NCBI GenBank assembly: GCA_004298155.1
Contig: SCRD01000017.1
Coordinates: forward strand, 62,001-126,000
Length of the DNA stretch: 64,000 bases
From: Acidobacteriota bacterium
GTDB taxonomy: Bacteria; Acidobacteriota; Terriglobia; UBA7540
Reading direction: 5' to 3'
Shown: in pieces, positions 1-8,506 of the stretch
How the letters are laid out: each line of letters begins with the position of its first letter
How positions within the stretch are numbered: the stretch's first letter is position 1
Notes under the pieces: model-generated
Told to the model about the DNA's origin: nothing
Database searches by the model: none
Seen by the model: only the letters and a program-made list of their open reading frames with translations
Position numbers and translations under genes: made by a program

Positions 1-304
1 AGGCTGGTGGTCCGGCCCAAATCCTTCTGCAATCGACTGTAAAATCCGGCGATGAAGCGCGTCGCCATGGGCCGCCACTGGCTTGCCTTCCCGATGTTCC
101 GGGGCATGCGATGCGCGTTACCATGGGATGCCGCCGGGTGATTGGTATCACAGCATCTGGATTCAAGGTGGGGGAAGATATCAGTGGCGGTAGAATCGGG
201 CAGTCAGCTTCGAGTGCGACGGCGCCAGCATCGGGCACCGGAATCGAAAAGCAAAAGGCATAAGACAAACCCCGCCTCGCACCGGGAAGGGGGGAGTTCC
301 TAAC
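1..304. other. Intergenic left edge, no gene recognised
   Basis: I see no coding frame with recognisable protein similarity in this stretch. It ends in a GGGGGGAG purine run at about 290-297, which serves as the ribosome binding site of the following gene. Any promoter for that gene should lie here, but no convincing -35/-10 pair was found. Confidence 0.5.
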
Positions 305-1045
305 ATGATACACCCAGAGCATGGAACAAGCCTTGAACAGCTCGTTGAGCAGCAAATGGCACGCTGGGAATTGGCCAGCCATCAGCGAAAACAGCTCGAA
401 CGGCCGGGCCGAGGCAAACTGGGGCGAATCTACTTTGGGCCCTACCTACTGATCTCGCGCGATAAGGGAGCAGGAGGCCACCAGGTCGCAAACATGATTG
501 GGCAGAAACTAGGCTGGCAGGTGTTTGACCGCCAGATTGTTGACGCCATTGCCCTGCGGACCCGGATGCGCCAGCAAATGGTGGAGAACCTCGACGAGAA
601 AACGCGAGGTGGACTGGAGGAATTTATTCGCAATGTCCTGACTCGGGAAATCGGCTCAACGGATTACGTGCTCCACCTCCGGCAGGTCCTGCTGACACTG
701 GGGCAGCAGGGTGACGTGGTGATACTCGGCCGGGGCGCTGAACACATTCTGCCTGGGCAGTTCGGACTTCGCGTCAGGTTGGTGGCCGCGTTTGATGTTC
801 GAACCGAGCGTATTGCCAGGGCGGGCGGGCTGGAGCAGCAATCCGCGCGTCCACTCGTAGAGAAAGTTGATCGGGAACGAAAGCACTTTGTCCATGACCA
901 GTTCCAGAAAGACTTGCGCGATCCCTTGAACTACGACCTGGTGATTAACACCGATGCCCTGACGGTAGAGGGGACTGCGGAAATTGTGCTGGCAGCACTC
1001 AAGCAGAAACTGGCGGTTGTACAAACGTTCGAGCCAGCAATGTAG
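305..1045 (+). CDS. Cytidylate kinase-like family protein
   Basis: The 246-residue product has a P-loop-like N-terminal segment (ISRDKGAGGHQVANMIGQKL, about residues 52-71), then FDRQIVDAIA and the later ILGRGAEHIL motif. This is the pattern of the stand-alone cytidylate-kinase-like family, which resembles Cmk but lacks its full substrate-binding region. The ATG follows GGGGGGAG at good spacing. The roughly 45 residues before the P-loop are basic and glutamine-rich and have no assigned role. Members of this family are often annotated as kinases without a proven substrate, so CMP phosphorylation is only a guess. It seems to be a single-gene unit. Confidence 0.75.
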   Translation: MIHPEHGTSLEQLVEQQMARWELASHQRKQLERPGRGKLGRIYFGPYLLISRDKGAGGHQVANMIGQKLGWQVFDRQIVDAIALRTRMRQQMVENLDEKTRGGLEEFIRNVLTREIGSTDYVLHLRQVLLTLGQQGDVVILGRGAEHILPGQFGLRVRLVAAFDVRTERIARAGGLEQQSARPLVEKVDRERKHFVHDQFQKDLRDPLNYDLVINTDALTVEGTAEIVLAALKQKLAVVQTFEPAM

Positions 1046-1129
1046 AGAATGTAGAAGAGGAAGGCGTTCCTGCCCATCAGCGTTTTTCGATTGTCCGCCG
1101 GGTCGCCGTTGCTGCGAGGAGGCGGTGAA

Positions 1130-1402
1130 TCATCGCTCGGGGGCAGAGGCGAGGCTGCGAGGGCGGCCCAGAATAGCCATCGGACGCTCACGCCACACGC
1201 CGTTTTCCTCGTATTTCAGCGTGTAGATGTGAAGCAGCTTCCAGCCTTCTGAGAGCAGCCGGTTTACTTCCTCTCTCCCGCGGGCTTCGATGTTGTGCCC
1301 TGCAAGCTCTGCGATGTCAAGCTGCCAGAGTGGAGTTGTCCCCGAGGTCAGGGTTTCGAATGGGTCGCTTTGACTTTCGCCAATGATTCTAGCTCGCTTC
1401 AT
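1130..1402 (-). CDS. Small conserved-looking protein of unknown function
   Basis: I place the start at the ATG at 1402 because the upstream minus-strand sequence reads AGGGAGGT with about 8 nt spacing; a longer open frame to 1594 lacks such support. The 90-residue product begins MKRARIIGES and has a C-terminal half with EVNRLLSEGWKLLHIYTLKY. This resembles the small DUF4177/DUF1737-type fold in which a GW dipeptide sits in a conserved helix-strand turn, but similarity this short is suggestive only. No signal peptide or membrane segment is present. A possible promoter and a 16-bp palindrome lie upstream at 1440-1483. Confidence 0.55.
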   Translation of the reverse strand: MKRARIIGESQSDPFETLTSGTTPLWQLDIAELAGHNIEARGREEVNRLLSEGWKLLHIYTLKYEENGVWRERPMAILGRPRSLASAPER

Positions 1403-1741
1403 ACGCTTCAAACCTCCCTGCAAGCCGCCAGTCAACTTAACGAATAGAACAAAACGCTCGTCAAGGAAGTGACAACTGTCACTGTGCGAAGTGACTGCTC
1501 TGCGGCGGTGATGCGGATACCCAATCGCTCCAGCTCTTTCTTTCCCATTCACATCTGCTGTGGTGGACGTCCAAAAAGGGGGCGGCAACATCACCTGAAA
1601 TTGTGAGAGCGGTCACTGTCAAACGACGAAAAATATTATATCTGTTTGAATAGGACGGAGGAAAGCAAGTGTACCCGCACTGTTCCAAAGCGCGACGCGG
1701 CTTCCCTAATTTAAGTTCCAGAAAGCATAAGGAGAGCACCA
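1403..1741. other. Divergent intergenic region
   Basis: This 339-bp region separates the small minus-strand gene from the HPF-like gene. It contains the palindrome at 1468-1483 and an AT-rich stretch near 1628-1645 (AAATATTATATC) that could hold the -10 of the plus-strand gene. No coding frame here is convincing. Confidence 0.4.
1440..1483 (-). promoter_or_regulatory. Possible promoter with adjacent palindrome
   Basis: On the minus strand, TTGACG (1459-1464) is followed after about 18 bp by TTAAGT, a weak -10. Just upstream of the -35 lies AGTGACAACTGTCACT (1468-1483), two 7-bp arms around a 2-bp centre. This arrangement suits a dimeric regulator controlling the small gene ending at 1130. 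The weak -10 lowers confidence. Confidence 0.35.
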
Positions 1742-2383
1742 ATGGTCCTTCCACTCCAAATCACCTTTCGCAACCTGCACTCGTCAGAAATGGTAAAAGG
1801 ATGGATCCAGGAAGAAGCCAACAAATTGAATGAATTTTACGGAAAGATTACCAGTTGCCGGGTGGTGGTAGAACTCCCCAACCGGCGCCACAAGGCAGGC
1901 AATCTGTACCACGTGAGGATTGATCTGACCGTACCCGGAGGAGAGATGGTTGTGGAACGGCAGCCTGGTCTCCGAGGACTGCCTGGCCACATTGAGATAA
2001 AGCCTACAAAAAGCCTGGAAGTCATGGCGCCGCATAAAGACCTCCGCCAGGCGATCAATGATGCCTTTGGGGCCATGCAACGTCGGCTGCAGAATTACTC
2101 CAGGCGCCGGCGCCATGATGTGAAGGTCCATAACGCGCCCCCGACAGGGCGGGTTATCAGGCTGTTTCCTCAGGGCGGGTATGGTTTTCTTGAAGCCGTG
2201 GACGGGCGCGAGATATATTTCCACAAAAACAGTGTTCTAAATGATGCCTTTGCCCTTCTGGCTATTGGATCGGCGGTCAGCTTCATTGAGGAAAAAGGTG
2301 ATGAGGGACCCCAGGCCAGCAACGTGAAGCTGGTTCGGCGCAGGACTATGCCGGGAGAGCGTGGATCACAGATAGCCGCCTGA
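1742..2383 (+). CDS. HPF/RaiA-type ribosome-associated protein fused to a cold-shock domain
   Basis: Residues 1-125 match the ribosome hibernation/RaiA fold: LQITFRNLHSSEMV at the start, and a conserved helix with DLRQAINDAFGAMQRRL. Residues about 135-205 form a cold-shock OB fold with RNP1-like GYGFLEA and RNP2-like IYFHKNSV. The expected role is binding ribosomes or RNA under stress or slow growth, with the cold-shock domain replacing the dimerisation domain of long HPF proteins. The ATG follows AAGGAGAGCACC. HPF-CSD fusions are known in other bacteria. The next gene, a phosphoribosyltransferase, starts 72 bp downstream, so co-transcription is possible. Confidence 0.85.
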   Translation: MVLPLQITFRNLHSSEMVKGWIQEEANKLNEFYGKITSCRVVVELPNRRHKAGNLYHVRIDLTVPGGEMVVERQPGLRGLPGHIEIKPTKSLEVMAPHKDLRQAINDAFGAMQRRLQNYSRRRRHDVKVHNAPPTGRVIRLFPQGGYGFLEAVDGREIYFHKNSVLNDAFALLAIGSAVSFIEEKGDEGPQASNVKLVRRRTMPGERGSQIAA

Positions 2384-2455
2384 AAGCCCGTCATTACAGC
2401 CCTGTCTGGCATCCCGGAAGGGGACGGGTGGTACAAACTGAGCAGGAGGTTCGCC

Positions 2456-3106
2456 ATGTTCCAGAACCGCACAGAAGCGGGACGTAAGCTTGCTTCCAAA
2501 CTTTCATCCTATTGCGGCTGGCCCGATGTTCTGGTTCTTGCGCTGCCGCGCGGCGGGGTCCCGGTTGGCGCGGAAATCGCCAGGGCTTTGCACGTACCCC
2601 TGGATGTTTTCGTGGTGCGTAAACTTGGAGTTCCGTGGAATCCGGAACTGGCAATGGGCGCGGTTGCAACGGGCGGCGTGCGTGTTCTGGATGAAGATAT
2701 AGTCCAGTCGCTCGCCATCCCCCCTGAAGAAATCGCAAAGGTTGCTGCCGGGGAGGAAATTGAACTTGAAAGGCGCGAGCGGGCCTATCGCGGGGGCCGA
2801 GTTCGACACACGATTGCCGGCAAGAAAGTGATTCTTGTGGATGACGGAATTGCCACCGGATCCACAATGAGAGCGGGAGTGGCCGCTCTCCGCAAACTAC
2901 AGCCGGCGCGCGTCGTGGTTGCGGCGCCTGTTGCCTCACACGCCTCCTGCACGATGTTGCGAAGAGTTGCTGATGAGGTCGTGTGCGTTATTGAGGCGGA
3001 AGACTTCTTCGCCATCGGAGAATGGTACGAAGACTTCACACAACTGACCGACGATGACGTGCAGAACCTGCTGGAGAACACTTCAGGAGTGATCTCCGCC
3101 GCGTAG
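2456..3106 (+). CDS. Phosphoribosyltransferase-family protein
   Basis: The 216-residue protein carries the PRPP-binding signature VILVDDGIATGSTMRA near residues 122-137 and an N-terminal LPRGGVPVGAEIA loop. Both are characteristic of the stand-alone type I phosphoribosyltransferases often annotated as predicted PRTases linked to stress or dienelactone-hydrolase-type genes. The substrate cannot be read from the sequence. An AGGAGG motif precedes the ATG at 2456. It lies just downstream of the HPF-CSD gene and converges with the esterase gene, leaving only 33 bp between the two stop codons. Confidence 0.8.
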   Translation: MFQNRTEAGRKLASKLSSYCGWPDVLVLALPRGGVPVGAEIARALHVPLDVFVVRKLGVPWNPELAMGAVATGGVRVLDEDIVQSLAIPPEEIAKVAAGEEIELERRERAYRGGRVRHTIAGKKVILVDDGIATGSTMRAGVAALRKLQPARVVVAAPVASHASCTMLRRVADEVVCVIEAEDFFAIGEWYEDFTQLTDDDVQNLLENTSGVISAA

Positions 3107-3139
3107 CCGGAATTGTTGCGAAAAAGATGCCGCAAGTTA

Positions 3140-4015
3140 TCACTTCAGCAGGCCTCGCGTCCGGAACCAGTTGGCCAGCAGCGTGGGCCAGATGGATAGC
3201 GCCGCGTGGGTCGGCGCCAGCCCCACCCCGTGCGGTCCGGGTTCAAAGATATGCATTTCCGCCGGAACGTGGTTCCGGCGGAGCGCCAGGAAAAACAGCA
3301 CGCTGTTCTCGCAAGGGACGCCCGTGTCATCATTTGTGGAGAACAGAAACGTGGGCGGAGTTTCAGGGGTCACTTGAAGCTCATTCGAAAGCAGGCGCTG
3401 CAGCTTAGGATCCGGATTTTCGCCGAGCAGGGCATGCATCGATCCTTTGTGGGCGTAAGGCGTGACAAACGAAATCACGGCATAGGAGAGTACCATAAAA
3501 TCGGGCCGGCAACTCACGGCGTCAACCGGATCAGCCGCTTGGGCGTTGCCATTGTCAAAGTGCGTGCCGATGGTTGAAGCCAGATGTCCACCCGCAGAAA
3601 ATCCCCAGATGCCGATGCGGTCCGGAGCGATGCCGTATTCTTTGGCGTGGTAACGGACATACCGCATGGCCCGCTGGCCGTCCCACATCTCAATCGGATG
3701 GTGATAGCGCGGCCCCAGCCGGTACTTTAGAACGAAGGCAGCGATGCCGGCGGAGTTGAGCCACTCGGCGATGTCGGTTCCTTCCTTTTGCATGGCTAAG
3801 CCGACATAGCCACCGCCCGGGCACACCACCACGCCTGTCCGGACCTCTTTTCCGGGGTCAGGCAGGAAAACAGTCAGGGTTGGCGTGTCCTCGGGCTGAT
3901 TTCCCTCCGCGCCGGGCGCCCCATTGGGCCAGAGCAACACGGTCTGGTGAGCTGCCGCCTTGGAAACACCGGCACTGAGAATCGCTAATAGAATCGCGAT
4001 TGCCGCCCTCTTCAA
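3140..4015 (-). CDS. Secreted alpha/beta hydrolase, acetyl-xylan-esterase-like
   Basis: I choose the TTG at 4015 because AAGGAGGT lies 7 nt upstream and translation then starts with a clean signal peptide (LKRAAIAILLAILSAGVSKAAA); a longer frame to 4084 has no such support. The 291-residue product has the oxyanion segment CPGGGY, the nucleophile elbow GFSAGG, and late Asp (TNDDTGVP) and His (PGPHGVGLA) residues that complete the triad. It resembles the BD-FAE/Axe-type esterases that remove acyl groups from plant polysaccharides. It is transcribed away from the neighbouring LacI gene in the same direction and probably belongs to the same sugar-use locus. Confidence 0.8.
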   Translation of the reverse strand: MKRAAIAILLAILSAGVSKAAAHQTVLLWPNGAPGAEGNQPEDTPTLTVFLPDPGKEVRTGVVVCPGGGYVGLAMQKEGTDIAEWLNSAGIAAFVLKYRLGPRYHHPIEMWDGQRAMRYVRYHAKEYGIAPDRIGIWGFSAGGHLASTIGTHFDNGNAQAADPVDAVSCRPDFMVLSYAVISFVTPYAHKGSMHALLGENPDPKLQRLLSNELQVTPETPPTFLFSTNDDTGVPCENSVLFFLALRRNHVPAEMHIFEPGPHGVGLAPTHAALSIWPTLLANWFRTRGLLK

Positions 4016-4196
4016 TTCACAACCTCCTTGTCGCGGCCGATGAGGTTTATCATCCGCCCGCCGCGCAAGTCGAATTTGAAACACACGGCTCCACGCCGTC
4101 CCGTAGAGTGGGTAAACCTGGTTTATTTACTTTTCCAATAATTAAGTAAAGTGCTCCGCTGTGCTCAGTATGCCGAATGAACTTTTCAGCAATCCG

Positions 4197-5240
4197 CTAA
4201 TTCTTTGATACAGCATGCACTGGCACCGTCGAAAGAGACGCGCAGGATTCGCGCTTGATAATCTCTGTGGGGATCGTCACCTGCCGGGGCGGAAGTTCCG
4301 GTTCCGCAATCCGACTGAGGACAAGTTCCACAAGCTGGCTGCCTAGCAATTCCGGAAATTCCCTGATGGTTGTCAGCGGCGGGCTCAACAGCCCTCCAAA
4401 AGTGTCATTGCAGGCAACCACGCTTAAATCGCCAGGGATGTGTTTCCCCGCCTCTCTGGCGGCCCGATAAACCCCGCGCGCGGCAGGGTCGGTGCCGGCA
4501 AAAATGGCGGTCACCGCCTGGCCGCCTCCCAGAATCGATTTGGCTGCGAGGTAACCCACTTCCTCCTCATCATGCGAGTAAAACTCGCTCAAGCGAGGCA
4601 TCAAGCCGGCGTCTTTCATGGCGCGGTTATACCCGCTGTAGCAACGGGCGAACCAGGGAAGCTTCGTATTGCCTACAAACCAGATATTCCGGTGATTCAG
4701 GCTCTGCAGATATCGGGTCAATTCGTAAGCGCTTTGCAGATCGTTGGAGTAAACGACGTCATATTCCACGTGCGCGGTTTCATTCAGCAGAAGGTTGTTG
4801 CCCAGTGCGGCAAAAGGAATCCCTCGATGCTCGAGAGCAATCAGGAGATTTTCTGAATGCGTTCCGCCGAGGATGGCGGCCCGAATGATGTCACGCCTCC
4901 GCAACACCTGCGGGAAACGCAGTTCCTTCCAGGGGACATTTGGCTGGTAGTTGTAGGAGAGGAAAATCGCGTCCCACCCGTGGGCCGTGCAGTAGTCCTG
5001 CGCACCGGCCAGGACCCTGGAATGAAACATGTGAAGCATGTGGCGGTTGCCAAGTACGAAAGCGACGGTCCTCGATCGCGTTGTATCCTGGAGGTTGATT
5101 CCAATTTCGGCTGCCGCTTTCCTCACTCGTTCCTGAAGTTCCTGGCTAACGCGTGCTGAACCGTTCAGGATGCGCGAAACGGTTGCAACGCTTACATTGG
5201 CTCGACTGGCAAGTTCCTGGACCCTTAATTTCCCTGCCAT
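4197..5240 (-). CDS. LacI-family transcriptional regulator
   Basis: The protein starts with the LacI helix-turn-helix (VQELASRANVSVATVSRIL, about residues 6-24) and hinge, followed by a periplasmic-binding-like effector domain to residue 347, which is the normal family length. The start at 5240 is supported by AAGGA 8 nt upstream. It is divergent from the PmoA/oxidoreductase/deaminase/transporter genes and probably controls them; operator-like palindromes with central CG occur at 5365-5378 and 5661-5674. The inducer is likely a sugar or sugar derivative taken up by the MFS transporter, but this is inference from neighbourhood. Confidence 0.9.
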   Translation of the reverse strand: MAGKLRVQELASRANVSVATVSRILNGSARVSQELQERVRKAAAEIGINLQDTTRSRTVAFVLGNRHMLHMFHSRVLAGAQDYCTAHGWDAIFLSYNYQPNVPWKELRFPQVLRRRDIIRAAILGGTHSENLLIALEHRGIPFAALGNNLLLNETAHVEYDVVYSNDLQSAYELTRYLQSLNHRNIWFVGNTKLPWFARCYSGYNRAMKDAGLMPRLSEFYSHDEEEVGYLAAKSILGGGQAVTAIFAGTDPAARGVYRAAREAGKHIPGDLSVVACNDTFGGLLSPPLTTIREFPELLGSQLVELVLSRIAEPELPPRQVTIPTEIIKRESCASLSTVPVHAVSKN

Positions 5241-5364
5241 GATATTAGTCCTTTCATCAGATCTTCTATATTGTTGCCGGATCCCCCAGCGGTTCTGTCC
5301 GTGTCAGCGATACCAGTTTGTCTGGAAAAAGGTACCAGAAAACTTAGTAATTTGCATGGATTTT

Positions 5365-5378
5365 CGTAAACGATTTCA
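5365..5378. promoter_or_regulatory. LacI-type operator-like site 1
   Basis: CGTAAACGATTTCA fits the LacI/CcpA-family pattern TGNNANCGNTNNCA at all fixed positions except the first. It lies about 125 bp upstream of the LacI start, a position suited to autoregulation. Binding is inferred. Confidence 0.4.
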
Positions 5379-5660
5379 TTTTGCCAGAAATCTGCTTCCA
5401 GCCGTGGTAATGGCTTCTGAATGGCATTCTCAACATAATTAAAGCACTTCTGAGGCAGTTGCCTCTGCAAATGCATCACGCGTAAGAGTTTTTCTGAAAA
5501 TATATGGAAATTCGCCTTGACCATTACTATCAAAGCTGGTAAACAAACGAGTTAGGTTACCGCCTTAGAAAGGTTGGTCATAGAGCGCCTTTGGCGTTCA
5601 GAATCGTGATCTTTGTCCAGTCCCGTGCTATTATCCCGTCGCGGGAGGCACAGTTTTTAA

Positions 5661-5674
5661 TGGGAGCGCTTTCA
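5661..5674. promoter_or_regulatory. LacI-type operator-like site 2
   Basis: TGGGAGCGCTTTCA matches TGNNANCGNTNNCA fully and is a near-perfect palindrome around a central AGCGCT. It lies about 110 bp upstream of the DUF6807 gene and is the best candidate operator for the divergent LacI regulator. Confidence 0.55.
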
Positions 5675-5784
5675 CGGGATGCCGGGAGAGCACGGCTTCC
5701 GGTTAGGATTCCCGGCAATGTGCCTGGCGGATTTCAGCAGGCAGGATATTTGAAATGTTTGCAGCACGGAGGTTCGAAACAGTG

Positions 5785-6792
5785 ATGAAGCACAGGACCG
5801 CACTTATTCTATTTGCACTCGCGGGCGCTTTGTGTTGCCTTTCCCAATCCGCAACAGGGGCCGGGGAGCCCGTGCAGTTTCAACGGGAGGGGTTTGAGAT
5901 CCACGTAACAATCGGCGGCAAGCCTTTCACGACCTATTACTTTAATCCTGAAATTGCCAAACCGTACCTGCAGCCTCTGCGCAGCGCACAGGGAACCGTC
6001 GTCACACGCAGCTACCCGATCGGAAACACCATCCCGGAAGCTAACCGCCACGACTCCTCGCTGGAGCCCCATCAGCGGCCGCTCTACTTTGATCATGGGG
6101 ACGTCAACGGGCTGGATTTCTGGAGTGAGGAAGCCTTCAACAAATTCTATGGTCGGGAGGGCGAGGGCCATGCTTACGGGCGAATGGTGTTCCGCAAGAT
6201 TGATGAAATGCAGGGTGGTCCCGATTCCGGGACGATCCAGGCTGAATTTGATCTGATCTCGCCCTATAAACGGGTGATTGCAACTGAGACCCAGATTTTT
6301 ACTTTCCGTGGCGACGGAAACACCCGAACCATTGACTGCCAGTTTGTGGTCCATGCAGGCCGCAACCCTGTGGTGTTCGGCGATACCAAAGAAGGTACGT
6401 TCGGCATTCGCCTGGCGCCAGAGTTGAATTCGCCCCCGGCACGTATGGTCGATTCGAAGGGTGCGGAGGGAGAAAAGGGCATATGGGGGACGCGCGCGGA
6501 TTGGGTAAACTACGACGGCGCCGTCAAGGGAGAGGACCTCGGTATCGCCGTTTTTGACAGCCCACGAAGCTTCCGCCATCCCACTTATTGGCACGCCCGC
6601 GGTTACGGCTTGTTTGCAGCAAACCCATTCGGACTCAGCTTTTTTACCCGCGACCCGAGACAAGACGGCAGTTGGACGTTGCATGAGGGCAAGTCTTTAC
6701 TTTTTCGCTACCGCGTTTTCATTCACCACGGCGACTATAAGCAGGCCGACGTAGCAGGGGCCTACCGGAAATACGCTGAGCAGGAGAAGTGA
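5785..6792 (+). CDS. PmoA/DUF6807-family secreted protein
   Basis: After a signal peptide (MKHRTALILFALAGALCC), the protein has the DUF6807 pattern: IGGKPFTTYYF, LRSAQGTVVTRSYPIG, FDHGDVNGLDFW and RSFRHPTYWHARGYGLFAANPFG. Although annotated as 'methane oxygenase PmoA', this family is unrelated to particulate methane monooxygenase and usually sits beside Gfo/Idh/MocA oxidoreductases in sugar-use loci, as here. GGAGG at 5768-5772 serves either the GTG at 5782 or the ATG at 5785; I use the ATG. The product is about 335 residues. Its biochemical activity is unknown to me. Confidence 0.8.
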   Translation: MKHRTALILFALAGALCCLSQSATGAGEPVQFQREGFEIHVTIGGKPFTTYYFNPEIAKPYLQPLRSAQGTVVTRSYPIGNTIPEANRHDSSLEPHQRPLYFDHGDVNGLDFWSEEAFNKFYGREGEGHAYGRMVFRKIDEMQGGPDSGTIQAEFDLISPYKRVIATETQIFTFRGDGNTRTIDCQFVVHAGRNPVVFGDTKEGTFGIRLAPELNSPPARMVDSKGAEGEKGIWGTRADWVNYDGAVKGEDLGIAVFDSPRSFRHPTYWHARGYGLFAANPFGLSFFTRDPRQDGSWTLHEGKSLLFRYRVFIHHGDYKQADVAGAYRKYAEQEK

Positions 6793-6842
6793 GCCAGGGG
6801 GGCACGTTTCATTTTTGGACTGATGAGAGGAGAGGGGATGCC

Positions 6843-8276
6843 ATGTCAGAAGAATCCAGAAAGCCGGAAGTGAGCCGCCGCGCTTTTCTCAAGAAAAGTG
6901 TGGGCGCTTCGGCAGGGTTGGCCGCGCTCTCGAGCGTCAGCTTTATCACGCGCCCGGAAAGAATTTTTGGCGCAAACGACCGCGTCCGTGTGGCTATCTG
7001 CGGCGTACATGGCCGGGGCTTCGACCACGTTCAGAACTATGCCAAGATCCGCAACGCGGAAATTGCCGCAATTTGCGACATTGATGAGAACGTGTCGGCC
7101 CAGCGCGCAGGGCAAATGGAGAAAATGGGAATACCTCGGCCGAAGACCTACTACGATGTGCGGAAGCTGCTTGAGGATAAAACCATCGACGCCATATCAA
7201 TTGCTACGCCGAACCACTGGCATTCGCTGATGGCCATCTGGGGATGCCAGGCCGGTAAAGACGTTTATGTTGAGAAGCCCTGTTCGCACAACCTGTGGGA
7301 AGGGCAGCAGCTGGTGCAGGCGGCCAACCGTTACAACCGGATTGTCCAGCACGGCACCCAGTCGCGTTCCAGCAAGACGGCGCGGGAAGCAATCCAACGG
7401 GTCCACGACGGCGAGATCGGAGATATCTACCTGAGCCGTGGCCTGTGCTACAAGTGGCGCGATACGATTGGGCGTGCTGCCGTCGCCGCGGTTCCCGCCG
7501 GGGTGCATTACGACCTGTGGACCGGCCCAGCTCCGGAGCACGCCTTTACCCACAACCGCTTTCACTACAACTGGCACTGGTTCTGGTACTACGGGAATGG
7601 CGACCTGGGGAACCAGGGAATCCATCAGGTGGATGTGGCGCGCTGGGCCCTTGGACTTGGCTTCCCCAACCGGGCAACTGCTTTGGGCGGCCACTTCATG
7701 TTTGACGACGACCAGGAGACTCCTAACACGATTAACTGCGCCTTTGAGTATGACATGCCCGACGGCAAGACCCGCATGCTGGAATTTGAAGTGCGGCACT
7801 GGATCACCAACGGCGAAGCTGTGGTGGGGGCGGGGAACAGGCCGGCTGCCGCGAGCGACCAACCTAAACTGGGACCTTTGGCCGGGAGCCATAATGCTAT
7901 TGGCAACCTGTTCTACGGCTCGAAAGGTTACATCGCACTTGCGGACGGCGACGAACCCGAAAATTACAGGACCTGGCTGGGTAAGGAACAGCAGCCCGGT
8001 CCGCATGGGCAGTACGATGATGATGAGGTCGTCCACTTCCAGAATTTTATCGATTGCGTCATCAGCCGGAAGAAAGAAGACTTGAACGCGCCCATTGAAG
8101 AAGGACATATGTCCTGCGCGCTGGTACATCTGGCGAACGCCTCCTACCGGCTCAAGCGTACCGTGAACTTTAATCCCGAGACGCAGGAGGTTGTGGGAGA
8201 CGAGGAGGCGGCTGAACTGGTGCGAGACGGCGGACGTGGCTATCGCGCGCCCTTCACAGTTCCTGAAGAGGTCTGA
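6843..8276 (+). CDS. Gfo/Idh/MocA-family oxidoreductase with Tat signal
   Basis: The ATG at 6843 follows GGAGAGGGG and gives an N-terminus with a twin-arginine motif (SRRAFLKK), implying export in folded form. Residues about 45-170 form the Rossmann domain (VRVAICGVHGRG, EKPCSHN), and the rest is the alpha/beta catalytic domain (NGDLGNQGIHQVDVARW). The 477-residue length is normal for the exported subgroup common in Acidobacteriota and Planctomycetota. It probably oxidises or reduces a sugar derivative with a bound nicotinamide cofactor. It lies 50 bp after the DUF6807 gene, a frequent pairing. Confidence 0.88.
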   Translation: MSEESRKPEVSRRAFLKKSVGASAGLAALSSVSFITRPERIFGANDRVRVAICGVHGRGFDHVQNYAKIRNAEIAAICDIDENVSAQRAGQMEKMGIPRPKTYYDVRKLLEDKTIDAISIATPNHWHSLMAIWGCQAGKDVYVEKPCSHNLWEGQQLVQAANRYNRIVQHGTQSRSSKTAREAIQRVHDGEIGDIYLSRGLCYKWRDTIGRAAVAAVPAGVHYDLWTGPAPEHAFTHNRFHYNWHWFWYYGNGDLGNQGIHQVDVARWALGLGFPNRATALGGHFMFDDDQETPNTINCAFEYDMPDGKTRMLEFEVRHWITNGEAVVGAGNRPAAASDQPKLGPLAGSHNAIGNLFYGSKGYIALADGDEPENYRTWLGKEQQPGPHGQYDDDEVVHFQNFIDCVISRKKEDLNAPIEEGHMSCALVHLANASYRLKRTVNFNPETQEVVGDEEAAELVRDGGRGYRAPFTVPEEV

Positions 8277-8506
8277 AGGGGCGAAGGCAAATCTTGCCAC
8301 TGGCTGATCGAATGGTAAAATGCCTCCAGCCAGGCGTCATTAAGAGCACCACGAAGGGAACGTCTCTAAGCGGGCGACGGAGAAACGTCGCAGGCCGTAG
8401 TGATTTAACGCCCGCTGTCGGTTTGGACTGGTCCTGGCCTGGAAAGCGCCAGGCGCAGGAACCAGGCCATCCGCAAACTGTAGTGTGCGAATTCTCAGGA
8501 GGGAAA

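Larger units (their letters stand above)
5241..5781. other. Divergent regulatory region of the sugar-use locus
   Basis: About 540 bp separate the LacI gene from the first plus-strand gene. Besides two LacI-type operator-like sites, it contains an imperfect inverted repeat with GGTAA and TTACC ends at 5538-5561. I found no coding frame worth annotating. The length suits a divergent promoter region with regulator binding sites. Confidence 0.5.

Noticed and set aside
5785-6792. Methane monooxygenase subunit (PmoA)
   Set aside because: The family name PmoA is misleading: the protein is a DUF6807 soluble secreted protein without the membrane helices or metal ligands of methane monooxygenase.
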